Positions 42,801 through 53,918 of a stretch of 64,000 bases of DNA are shown piece by piece. The position numbers and the translations under genes are program-made. Below the pieces are notes generated by a model. That model ran no database searches, had not been told where the DNA came from, and saw only the letters and a list, made by a program, of their open reading frames with translations. The DNA comes from Bilabrum cf. latius (Eukaryota; Bigyra: Bicosoecida; Bigyra; Bicosoecida), in the NCBI GenBank assembly GCA_965178125.1, contig OZ237745.1, positions 186,001 to 250,000 on the forward strand, written 5' to 3'. Positions within the stretch are counted from its first letter, which is position 1; the number at the start of each line of letters is the position of its first letter.

Positions 42801-45800
42801 CAGCTGGCACAGCGCTGCGACTGCATCGGCTGATGGCATTCTTTCCGTTGATGCGCCGCCCTGTGACATGCCATCACGATCGGTAGTGCCCCAGCTTCCC
42901 GTTGGACCCAGCAAGCCCTCGAACCCTTCCGCCAGCTTTGAAAGGTAACCGTCGCTGAAACCTTCCTGGCTGTCGCCCCGGACGGTCATGCGCCCGTTCC
43001 CCAAGAGAACGTCTGCCCACTTGAGCTCTTGCGAGGTAAACTTAGACTGCCCTGTAGTGTCCTTGCCCGCTAGGCCGACCGACTGAACCGAGCTAGTATC
43101 GCTGTCATAGTCCTCGTCGGAGTCCATGCCCAGGTCCTGCCGTACCACGAACAATGAAGGGCCCAGAGCTCCCGAAGCGAAGGGCGCGCCCTGCAGAGCG
43201 GGTAGCACTTGCAGCAGCTCAAAGAAACGAGGAAGAGGCACCCTTCCCATCGCAGCTGCGACCTACTTCGCAACTTCACCGCCCCTATCTGCTTGCAGCA
43301 CAGCGCCGATCAGTTGCTGGTGCCATGACTGCTGGGTCGCCGCATCGGACAGGCCAGCCGGGGCAGCTTCCACCGGAAGATACCGGCGATCATCCAGCCT
43401 AGCATCGACAGAGGTTTTGAGACTCTTGCCTGCCGTCTGAAACATGTCAGAATAGCCCAACTAGCCCAACATATCACCTAGCTCCAGAACAGGACTGCCA
43501 GGCTGAGCAAAGCTGCGGCAATACTGCCGCAGTGAAGCTGCCAGGGCATCCACCTTGCTCCAATCTTTCGTTTCAGAAGCGCGATGCTGGAGCCGCATGC
43601 CAACCTCGCTGGCCCACTGCAGCAAGCCGGCGCCTGGGTACGCCGTGCGAGTTCTAGCTAGCAACCTCCATCGATGCGCTTGAGATGCAGGCAGCAGAAG
43701 TGGCCTCCGTGCCGCAGAGAACAGGCTGGCGCTGATCTATCCAGCAGCCTTTCCTCCTGGGGCTGTAGAGCCGCTGCCAGTTGGCACGCCGCGCATCCCT
43801 GTCCTTGGTGGCAAAGCAAGCTGGGACGCAGCCAGTGCGTTTGACAGGTCCTCGTCACGAACACCTGGCATCGGTGCCCGGGCACTCGGAGGTGGTCCAG
43901 ATCGAAGGCGACCCACCGTGTCGAAGTCGTCACCCCATGGCGCGTCTGCGCCATCGACGCACCATTCTAGTAGTCCCTGGATGCAGCGCGCAGACTACTC
44001 GGCGTAAACTGCGCTACTTGATTGCGTGGGATTGCCGTGCGTCACTGCCACCACCCGCCGACCTACTGCTAGCTCACCAGCAGCAGTGGATTTTGGCTCG
44101 TGCACAGATGGTGTGCCCGCAACGAGATCAAATTCCCCTTGTCCTACTGCATCTGGCTCTGTCATCAAACCGCATGGCTGTAGCTCTGGTGGCATGCCCG
44201 TGCCCTCGAGGCTGATCCGTTCCTGGTACTCGCTGGGCTCCATCTGCGCGTCATCGCCCAACGCATCATCATTCGGAGGCCGAACACGCTCGGAGAGGTC
44301 TGCTTTGAAGTCCTCACGACGCGCATACTCGATTGTTCTCGCGGTTCCGTTCGACCGCAATACGTCCGTGACTCCAACAAGCCACGGGCGACCAGTCTCC
44401 TCGAACACAAAGGTGAACTCGAGCAAGGATACCTGCACAATCGGCCTCTGGAACCGAGAAAGTGGACTGCGTGCAGTCTTGGAGCGCGCAGATGCTTCAC
44501 TATCGGGAGATACACCACCTTCCTCTTCTTCGCCCTCCTAGTCTCCATCGATAAAAAGCGCCCCCCCGGTCCAAGGCTGCTCCGACACGCCCTCCTTGCT
44601 TCTCGCCCTCTCTCTCCCGCCGCCCATCAAGCATGTCTGCACCGTGGCCTCAGCGGCTGCCTCCTGCCGCACGCCCCGTGGCAGTGCCCATCTGCCCCGT
44701 GCTGGAGACGACTCATCTGACTCAGGGTCGAGAGCCATGCGCCCTGGCACATCGGTATCAGAGGCTGGAATGTGCTCCCCCCAGCATCCCAGCGCAGCCG
44801 CGGCTGATCCGCAGGCCCCTACTGCCAACGCAGCCGGAGACCCGAGGTATCCAAGGCTCCTTTCCTCTTGCGCGTCCATCACGTCATTGCGAACAAGCGT
44901 AGCAGTCTCCAATCCCTGTGCTTCTGTGGTCTCATGGTCCACACCTGCTGTCTCGCCGTGTGCAGCAGATGCCGCCATCAGACCAGCAGCTGCTCCATCC
45001 ACGGGGGCACGGCCCACTCGCCTGGATCTCTTTCTCTAAATCTGCGGCTTAGTGTGTTGAATGCCGTCTGCACTCTCGGGCGTGCTGTTGCTAGCTTGAG
45101 CTCCAGCAACCTGATCGGTCTACGTTGTAGACTCAACGCTTCCTGGGCTCTTGTTGGACGTGCTCTATGCACCGGAGCCTAATCTGGCGGTGGCAGATTT
45201 GCCATGGAGTGAAGCAGAGCGCTGCCAGTGTCGAAGAGTACGCAGGCTCGTCAGCCTGGCTCGCTGCACGGCAAGCACGCGAGCACTCCTGGCAGCGGCA
45301 TCGATCGCAGCTGTGGCCATGGCGAGGCACCTGGGCACAAGGACCGATTGCACGTACTCTGGGGGAGGCGCCGGGTGCAGGGAGAAAGCAAGCGCCTACT
45401 GGATCCCGAATAACGTCATGGCATTGTGTGCCTCTCGCTTGCCGAACAGCTTGGACGCGGCTTGCAGTCGGGTAGAAAGGACCATCGTGGCGTCGTGGGC
45501 TATGTTTCTACGCTGCTCAGGCTGTGGACCCAGCACGATTGAAGTCTCTGGGCTGCCTGTCTTTGCCTGCGCTGTCAGATCCAATGGCCTGCTTGCGAGC
45601 CGAGCCAGCCCAGACACGCCCGCGCACTGCGCGAGAGCTGTGTCGACTGGTTCCGGCTCTTTCCCCCCAGCGGGCTGTCCAGCCATCGCGTCGTGATCAA
45701 TGCCGCCCCATACGGCCCTTGCCTCTACCACCCCTGCCGGCGATTCACGAACGGCAACTCTCAGCTTGAAGTCGATCTTCCGGTTGAGCAGGCTGAGCGG

Positions 45801-48503
45801 CCTCTCAATGGCCTTCTGGACGATGAGGTCACGGCCCTCCACGGCCCCCCATGCCACACACGTAGCACGCAGCTTGCTGATACTTGAGAAAAACCGCACC
45901 TTTTCTCCCTGGCGCAAGGGAAACAGCGGCTTGACGCACCAGAGCCCAGCCATGCACTGCTCATGGCCCATCGTCTCGCCGGCAGCGCCGCCCAGGCCAG
46001 CGCGGACCCTCTTTGCGTGCTTCTCGAAGCGGTTCCAGTCCCTGGAGGTATATTCTAGGCCTTTGGTGGCATTGAAACGCTGCGATGGGCGGGGTTCGTA
46101 CGCATCCGGCAGAGCGGGTCTGGACGGAATCGAAGCTTCTGCGACGCTACTCGGATCTGTCTTGTCAGGCTCCGCTGGGCGTTTCTCAGACTTGCGCTTT
46201 TTCTTCTTTTCAGACTTGCTTTCCCTCTTCTTGTCCTTGCCTGTTTTGACCGACTTTCTCTTCTTGTCGCCTTTGCTGCCTTCGCTCTTGTCCTTATCCT
46301 TGTCCTTCTTGGCGCTCTTTGACTTCTTTGAAGAGCTCTTTCTTCTGCTCTTGTCCTCGTCATCCGGGTCACCGCCACCTTTTCCTCCATCTTTGGATCC
46401 TCGTTTGGCCTTCTTAGACTTCTTTGATTTCTTAGACTTTGATGCCTCAAGCACGTCGCCATCGCCGTCGCCGTCCTGGCCACTGGCCGGTCCTGCACTA
46501 GGCGTATGGTCGCCGTCGGGTCCATCTGTCCCCGGCTCGTCATTTCCGGCAACTGCATCCATCGCAGCGGCCAGCGGGGCCAGTGCATCCCCAGAGTCTT
46601 CGTTTAGCTCCCCAATGGGATCCAAAGAACCGCGGTGCGGTCTGGGCGGATCTAGCCCTTCCATCTCGAGGCTGTGGCTGCTAACCGAAACTGTACTCAT
46701 GCGGTGCATTGCCGAGCGATCTTTCTGCACGTCGTTTTCCCTCTCCACCTCTTTCTCGCGCTCATCCTCTTCATCTTCCTGCGCCGCGGCAGACACGGTC
46801 CACTGGCTCCTGCGCAGCAGGAAAGTGGTTGGCATGAAGTGAAAGGCAGACGCAAGATGCACCCCCATGCACTCTGCAGACCGCACGGATGCCAGAGGAC
46901 CTTGGTCGCTCTCGCGAAGGCCGTCAGGGTGAAACGTGTTGTGCAAGGCGCGTACCAGCCTGTCAGTCCGCGTGGCCTGCATCGCCGCAGACTCGGGCGG
47001 GGCAGAGCCCACGACCACCAGTGGCGGTGCATCTGGTCTGGGGCCCTCCTCGCTCCACCCGTGTTGTGTGGCACCTGATACGCTCGCAGAAGCGGGGTGC
47101 CAGCCGCCTAGCCGGGCTCGAAGTGACCTGCTTGCAAACATCTCGCTAGGAATAGAGTGGCCAGCACCCGCTGCAGACCCGGACTCTTGCGGTCCGTCCG
47201 AAGCGGCAGAAGCACCCCTTGCCGATGACCCACCAATCGTGCCTCTCTCGACACCGCGACAACCACTGTTATTCAGGCTACCCCACGGCAACGTCCCAGC
47301 GCACGCCCCTACCACGCGCCCACACGCAGCTGCCTGCCTTCTCTCTGCCCTTCCAACTGCTGCACCCTCGTCCTCTGTCCACGGCCGCATGCCCGCCAGT
47401 TGCCCCCTAGCTGCTCGCCGGGCTTCCTTGAGCTGGAGCTTGCCCGCTGCCATAAAGGTCCTGCGCGGCTGCCCCCTCCACCACCGTAGGGGCGGGGGCA
47501 CAGCGTACAGAAGTGAGATGGGCCCGAGAGCGGGTGCCAGCACACCTGCTGGTGCTACTCGCTTTCCAGCGGCGACCCGCGCCAGTTCTCGGTCGAAAGC
47601 CGACAAATCGCCCTAACGTGCCACTGGCAGCTGATCGCTTTCCCTGCTGAGCAGCATGGACGGAGGAAACTGCATGCTGGCGCGACCTCCGGTGCTATCC
47701 CGAGTGGTGCCACCAGACCCGGCGCCTGAGCTAGGCTAGGCTTCCGCGGCTACGCTCGAAATGCCTGTCTACCCTTGGTCCGGCTACTTGTATCCAGATT
47801 GAACCATAAGCCGCCCTTCTGCGGCAACAAACCATGGCCTCCCCTTGCACAACAGCGTCAGTACATCACACGGCTCCGGCCCGCTGCCAGCTGGCTCATC
47901 CTGCGCCTTTGAACTAGACCGACCAGCTGCACTGGATCCATGCAATACTAAACTGCCCCCAATGGGACCACTATAGGAGAGACTGTCCTGTTCAATGTCT
48001 TCTACAACGACGACATGTCTATTCTATCGTCGCCGTGAGGGGTCTTGATCTCGAATTTCAACCACTAGAGCTGAATGCACCAAGCTCGAATTATAACTAA
48101 CAGGAGCTGTCGTCAATCCCAAGTTGGATACATTCTGGCCCGATATGGAGAGGGCAAAACATGTGCTGCGGACCTCGGCGTGGGACCCTTCTTGATCTAC
48201 TGAATGGTCGCAGGCTTCTTCAGGCACCGCCTTGGTGTCTACAAGAGCACTAGATTGGTCCAATCTGCCTCTTTCTGATTCCATTGAAGCTTCCGTGGAA
48301 GTCTGTGTCGCTTGCTCGAGACTATCCAAGGTCGCGTATTCAGACGCAGCAGCAGACTCATCAACGACGTCCGCATCCGAACTAACAGATGAATCGGCCT
48401 CGTCAAGATTTCTACCCAACGTGTCATCACCTCCTTCACTCTGCTCCTCGATGGTTCCAAGCCCAAGTGGCTGCGATCCTTCGTCTGCCGCTCTCGTCGC
48501 CAT
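39900..48503 (-). CDS. Giant tubulin-tyrosine-ligase-like (TTLL) protein
   Basis: One minus-strand frame is open from ATG 48503-48501 to TGA 39902-39900, about 2867 aa with many UAGs. TTLL enzymes add Tyr, Glu or Gly to tubulin tails using an ATP-grasp fold. Matching motifs: FMPTTFLLRRSQW (residue about 555), LWCVKP (about 850, with the ATP-binding Lys), RDLIVQKAIERPL then NRKIDFKLRVAV (about 885-912), and LLEFTFVFEETGRPWLVGV (about 1357). A Lys/Ser-rich block (nt about 46180-46450) separates the first two motifs, and about 445 residues separate the last two, far more than usual. The usual Glu and Asn of the final LLEVN motif are missing (WLVGVTDV), so it may be inactive. The C-terminal 1500 residues are low-complexity with short repeats. 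The call rests on motif order; introns inside the tail are possible. Confidence 0.55.
40266..40355 (-). repeat. Three 30-bp tandem copies near the TTL-like C-terminus
   Basis: Units at 40266-40295, 40296-40325 and 40326-40355 are similar. On the minus strand they encode three 10-residue repeats of the form D-S/P-W-Q-V/M-G-K-V-D. In the middle copy the Trp codon TGG is replaced by TAG (plus-strand CTA at 40314-40316), and the frame stays open. Confidence 0.85.
41242..41367 (-). repeat. Two 63-bp tandem copies in the TTL-like gene
   Basis: Copies 41242-41304 and 41305-41367 differ at only a few bases. They encode 21-residue repeats containing RLRAGSDADS and KPKESG on the minus strand, inside the disordered tail, and keep the frame. 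Confidence 0.85.
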
Positions 48504-48739
48504 GATTCTGCTAAGTCTTGCCTTGCTGGTGGTGATCCTGCCAAGAGGTTCGACAGCAGTGAGTAATACGTATTGGGATGGCCTCTGCTGAATGTTTGAC
48601 TGACAAGAAGCACGATAGGAGAATCTGCTTGTGGGTCAATGGTGGAGGCGCGGCGCCGCGCAATCCTTCGCTGTGTGTGGTTTGGCTGTGGTCGCAAAGG
48701 CATGCACAGTCGCAGAAATAGCCAACCCTGGGGAAAATA

Positions 48740-51700
48740 TTAGCGATTCCCTTTAGAGGCAGCAGCAACTCCATCGAACGCAGCCTCAAGCACGGCCGAT
48801 TCGGCCTATCTTCCACTAGTGCTAAGTCCAGCCCGGGCGATGAGCCGTGCAGCCTCTACACCCCCGTGCGCGCGCAGCAGAGCGTCAAACTCCGACATGC
48901 CACTCGCAGCGTGAGCCAGTGGCGCGATTATGGCCGATGCTTTTTCACTGCGGGGTACGCTCGCCCACCTCAGCGCCTGCCTTGCCCCGCTGTGCCCGTG
49001 TAGCCGCATGGCAGCCGCGAAGGTGGGCGTGCATGCAGGCGGCGCCATCAAACCTGCCGTGCCACTTGCCCGCTCTGCCGCCTTGGCAGCCGGCATGGGA
49101 GGGATTCCGATTGCTTGGTCCATGATTCCTTCGGGGCGGAGACCACCGGCAGATGACTTGCCCCCCTTACCCCGAACACGTCCTCGTCCTCGCCCCAAGC
49201 CTCGCTTCTGGCCCAGCAGCTCCTCGTCCTCGTCCTCGTCATCGTCCTTGTCTTCGTTTTCGTCTTGCTCCGAGCCGGATTCCGACTCCGAATCCGAGCT
49301 CGAGCTCGAGTCACCGTCGTCGATAGAGCCATCCGCACCCTTCCGCTTGCTGTGGCCCTTGCCAACGCCCTTGCCCGTGCCCTTGCTCCCTTGCTTTGAG
49401 CTACCATCGACATCCGCACCGCTAGCCCCCCCATGCCCATCAGCAGGACCGGCAGACATGCCTGCCATGATTCCATCTAGCGCGAGGCTCTGCTCCAGCT
49501 GGCCATCCTCGCCATCATCGCTGAGCCCCCCTCCATCACCCTCCCCGCCCGTGCCTTCAGGCGCAGGCAGACCCTTCCTCCGCCTCGTCTGCCTGCGCCT
49601 GGAGCGACGGTACGGATTCCCGAACAGCACGGCGCCGGCCTGGCCCCCACCTTCTTCCTGCAGCGTGGGTCGCGGATCCCGCAGAAGCCCTGGGCCGCTA
49701 GCCAGGGCTAAGAAGTCACCCATGAGAGCCGCGGGACGGTGGAACGCATCGTCATCGCCCCTTGTCACTGCGGAGGAGGCAGAGCTCCACACGGAGCCAG
49801 CATCCGACATCGAGTCGGCAGCGGCAGTCTGCTCCCCTTCCGCTAGCCCCCCCGTCCCCGTGCCGGTGCCATCCACGTCGTCGTGAGGGTGCAGCTCCAG
49901 GGGCGGCTCAACGGATATGTCGACGGACCCCCCGCGCACTCGCCTGTCGGCCGCCAAGTCACTCACGAAGCTCGGCGCCTCGCTCAGCACGCTCTCAAGG
50001 TCGTCTACTTCCAGGGCACTGTCTGTAACGCTCCTGCTTGCACTGGCCAGAGCTACTGCGCTGGCACTGCTGGCATCGTCGGGATCTGTTGCTGTTGCTT
50101 GCGCGTCAATGTCGTCTACCGTAGCGAACGCATGGGCAGCTGTGTCCTTGGCCTCGCCGCCACCGCTCTCCTGTGGCTCCAGCGGCCGCAGTTGACCCGT
50201 GGTGGCAGCAGGACCAGAGCCTGCCTTCGCTCGCATCCTCTGAAGGGCTGTTTCTCGCGTGTGCTCCTCCTCAATGGCCCTCTTGCGCTCGTTGCTCAAC
50301 CCAACAACCAGCCTAAGGCGGTCCAGCACCAGTTTCGGGACGTACTTGGGCCCGGCCTCCTGAACCTGCCTCGTCATGCGCTGCAGGGCGTACCTCTTTA
50401 GCCCGTGACCCAGCGGCGTCATGTGCTCCGATGGCAACGATCTTACATACCTGCGGAACCGCTCCTGCCACCCGGGCAGTCTCGAGACAGCAGAGCGGAG
50501 ATGCCGCATCCCTCCACCCGGCCTCGCGAGCTCCTTCCTGCTCGAGGTGGTCTCGTATTCCTGTCGAATGGACGGATCGTCTTCCGTGGCACGATACAGC
50601 TCCAACACCAATCGGAATGCAGTGCGATAGTCGGCAGGCAAGAGCACCAGCACGCACGAGGCTTTGCGACCGGCGGGGTTGGACGCAGACGCCGACGAAG
50701 CAGCGCCACCGCCTAATCCATAGCCAACCACGCCGATCTAGGCAGACTCATGCGCCGCACTCACGCCGGCGTGCTGTCCTCTGAGTCTGAACTCGATCGA
50801 TGGGTCCGTGCTCATGCACATGAAGCCCACGGGGCCCACCAGGCGAGATCCCTTGGGCACCTAGCCGACAGGTGCTATGAATTTGTTCCCTGGCGTAGAA
50901 GCACCGTGAGATCCAGCTCCAGCTGCAGACCCGGACCCAAGTCCCTCGCTAGCAGAGCCAGGCTCCTCCTGTGGCGCTCCAGCGCCGCTGTATTCGTTGG
51001 ATGCAGCTGGCTTGACCATGGATCCCAGCTCATGCGGCGTCCTCGCTTTCCTCACGAACACCGGCCAGACAAGTGACTGTTGCACGCCCTCGTTCTGCTC
51101 GGCCCTCCTGCTGGCTTGCTCATAGAGCGCCTCGGTCAGCGGGCACCGACCGATGTCGTAGACATCGCAAGGGAAGCCGCAGTCTCGCAGGGCGGTGATA
51201 GCTGTCTCAGGGTGGTGTGCCTGCCTCTAAGGATCGACCACCAACTAAGGCCGGGCCAGCCTAGGGGGCAGTGGTACCTGAGGAACCCACGTGAGTGATT
51301 TGCTGGCTGTTTTAGAGCCCCCGCCCGCCTGATGACCTCCCACGGATCCTACCGCTTGCAGCAGAGGAGGCACGTCTTGCTTAAACACAGAGGTGTGCTG
51401 CAGCTTGCGAGGCTCGTAAGACTCGGGAAGCGGCCACCACGCCTGGCCGCTGCTGCTGTCGAGCCATTTGTTCCCTGACGGTGACCCACCGAACATAGAC
51501 CTCTGCGTGCCCGTTCCCTTGGGGAACAAGGGCACGGCCTGCGACCTGGCGGCCTGGGACAGCAATGCACTGCCTGCCGCGGCTCGCCACTCGGTTGAGT
51601 TGGGCGCGTGCTGTTCCCTGGACCCGGGGCCTCCTGCGTGCGATGACGACGTGCTGCCGCCGTATTTTTCGCCCGCCTGCCGTGGCACCGCCTTGGCCAC

Positions 51701-53272
51701 GGCAAAGTCCACGAGGACACCAACACGCCTCGCTTCCTGCTCAGCACTGGCGGCTCCAATTGGCCGCAGTGGCGGCAAGCCGGGGAGCTGACCTGGTCTA
51801 TAGACGGTATCTCGGTCATATCCGTCACGTCCGGCACCTAATTCAGCACGGTCTTCTATTTGCATCGGTTCAGCGGCGTAGAGCGACCTATCGTGCAGCG
51901 CCGATGCTGCATCGGCTCCTGCGCATGCAAGCAGCCTTCTCATGCGGATGAGGTCCTGCGCGGCAGTGAGTCCTCCCGCATGGGACGACATGATGGGTGG
52001 TTTGCCTGACACGCATGAGGGCACGAACCGCACATGGCCTCCCGTGGCAGCGCACAGATGCGCCCAGTCTGTCCAGTCGCGCCGTGCCTTCCGCCTGCGG
52101 GCCTCTTTACCAGCATCACGGTCAGCATCTGACGCGTCCGCACGCGCAGAGCAAGCTTGCTGTTCGTCGCCGAGCAGTTGCTCCACCAGGTCGGTCGCAA
52201 CGAGGCACAGACGGTGCCTCGGTCCTGGCAGGTAGGCGCACAGCTCGATCCCTGGAGACTCCGGCGGGTCCGATGCCAACGAGGTGGCGAGTGCGAGGGG
52301 AAGCCTGCTGCCGCCTGCAAGACGCGATGAGTGACCGTGATGCGAAGATGACGAGTGCGAGGAGCCGCTTCCTTCGGTTCCGCTGCTGTCTCCGCGCGCG
52401 GCGCCGTCAGACCCGGACCCGTCCATGGGCGCCTGTCCTTTCGCTTTGGCGAAGGAACGGCTTCGCGCATCTGCAGGGCCTCGATGATCGCTGCCGTCTC
52501 GCATGCAGCCCAACAGAGCGAGAGCGGCAGCATGCTTTGCTCTCCTTGACGGAACAAAGCCGCTGCGTTGAATGCGCCCGTCTGTCACTTCAGTGGTAGA
52601 TTTTTCGTGTAACAATACATGCAGCATGGACTGGGTGTGCCAGCTTGATGTCAGGGGTGGGGGCGGAGCGACAGCCGCAGGCTTTCCGGCGGTGAACGCC
52701 AGCACCAGTCCAGGGCGATAGAAGCGCATGTCGTATCCGCGACCGGCCAGGTCTGCAGACGACAGAGCATTCAGCTGCATAGAGGAGATATTGTATCAAT
52801 GAAACTAGTTGGTGCTGGGATGCTTGGCGTCTAGCTAGCTATTTGAGAACCCAGACCGAATGCGTAGTCTTCTTACGCTGTTGAGTTCGAGAAAAGCCAT
52901 CCGGACCGCCTCCAGCAGGCCACAAGCACAATACTTTGTCTGCACCCCGCTGAATGCCTCGATCATGCGGATTGAGGTCGCTACAGCTGCATTGCTGTCC
53001 ATGGCTGCATGCCTGACAAGGGGAGACCTCATCGCGACACCGCTTGCCAGCGTGGATGAAAACTGCTGTCTTCCACTAGGGTGAGTCGTTATAATTATGG
53101 TTTTAATCGGATCTTCAGCCGCATCTTGCTGTACTCGCTTCCGCTAGTATTGCTGCAACCTACCCGCGATGGCATCCTCTGCAGCTCCTTTCAACAAATC
53201 TAGAACGCGCGTGCCGGACGGAAGCTGCCGCTAACTCGTCGGACCGTTATCAATTACAATTGCAACGTCCAT
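48740..53272 (-). CDS. INTS6: Integrator complex subunit 6
   Basis: Exon 53272-52877, 102-nt phase-0 intron 52876-52775 (GTAAGA...ATGCAG), exon 52774-48740 ending in TAA; about 1476 aa versus 887 in human. Integrator cleaves nascent snRNA and attenuated mRNA; INTS6 carries a von Willebrand A fold and helps recruit PP2A. Matches: MDVAIVIDNGPTS-x-RQL and RVLDLLKGAAED (start of vWA), CGLLEAVRMAFLELNS joined by splicing to LNALSSADLAGRGYD, then FYRPGLVLAFTAGK, then WWPLPESYEP, then FRRYVRSLPSEHMTPLGHGL. The MIDAS motif is degenerate (DNGPT instead of DxSxS). UAGs occur at 53233-53231, 53146-53144, 51247-51245, 51229-51227, 50863-50861, 50740-50738 and 48808-48806. The C-terminal half has a Ser/Asp/Glu-rich stretch (nt about 49200-49320). 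The 236-bp gap to the TTL-like start shows nothing else. Confidence 0.85.
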
Positions 53273-53316
53273 TTCGGGATTGACGCTGCCACAAATGCCC
53301 CCTGCACGTGACGTGC

Positions 53317-53808
53317 ATGTGTGATGAGTGCGAATGGGCGCACAAAAAGTTGTTGTGCCAAGACAAGCCCAACCCCTGCACTTGCCTGCAGCGCTTCCGA
53401 CCCGGCGAGAAGCAACCTTGGTGTACCACCTTTGGCCCCGCCGTAGGCAAGCTCGGAGGCACACTTCGCGAAGAGCACGCCATGCGCACCCGCTGGCCTG
53501 GCATTGCTCCCTGCAAACGGCCTGGTCGTGCCAAAGCAGGAGCATGTGAAGGTGCAAGCAGTTCTGATGAGGCAATGATTGGTGAGCACAGGGATGTGTG
53601 CGCGGCGTCATGTGGAGGCTAGGCCAGGCCAGGGGCCGAGAGCAACTTCAACTTGAAGCCTGAGGCACACTGGCAGTGGCACTGCTTTGTGTCACGCCGC
53701 GACTTGCTAGTGGGCCGGTCGCATCCCGCCCTTGTGGCCAGCATTGGCATCGCACACATACATATTGTCGGACGGGCGCTAGCTGACGGTAAAACACAAC
53801 CATCATGA
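53317..53808 (+). CDS. Small Cys-rich ORF, function unknown
   Basis: Frame 1 from ATG 53317 to TGA 53806-53808, 163 aa with one UAG at 53620-53622. The start is Cys/His-rich (MCDECEWAHKKLLCQ, then PCTCLQRF, then WCTTFGP), like a small metal-binding fold, but it matches nothing I know. The end is hydrophobic and basic (ALVASIGIAHIHIVGRALAD). Its start codon lies only 44 bp from the INTS6 start on the other strand, which is tight even here. Minus-strand ORFs also cover the region, so this could be spurious or part of a spliced transcript. Confidence 0.35.
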
Positions 53809-53918
53809 TCGCCTCCACTGCCAGGAATTCCCGAGACTGCCAAAGCTGGTGACGAGTGTGCGGCGGAATTACCAACCCAAGCAACCACAGCGCTGGCAAG
53901 CTAGCCTCACTTATTCTC

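Noticed and set aside
45700-46842. 380-codon plus-strand ORF rich in Ser and Leu
   Set aside because: It mirrors the Lys/Ser-rich block of the TTL-like gene (AAG read in reverse as CTT).
48930-49886. 318-codon plus-strand ORF
   Set aside because: It is the shadow of the acidic C-terminal part of INTS6 on the other strand.
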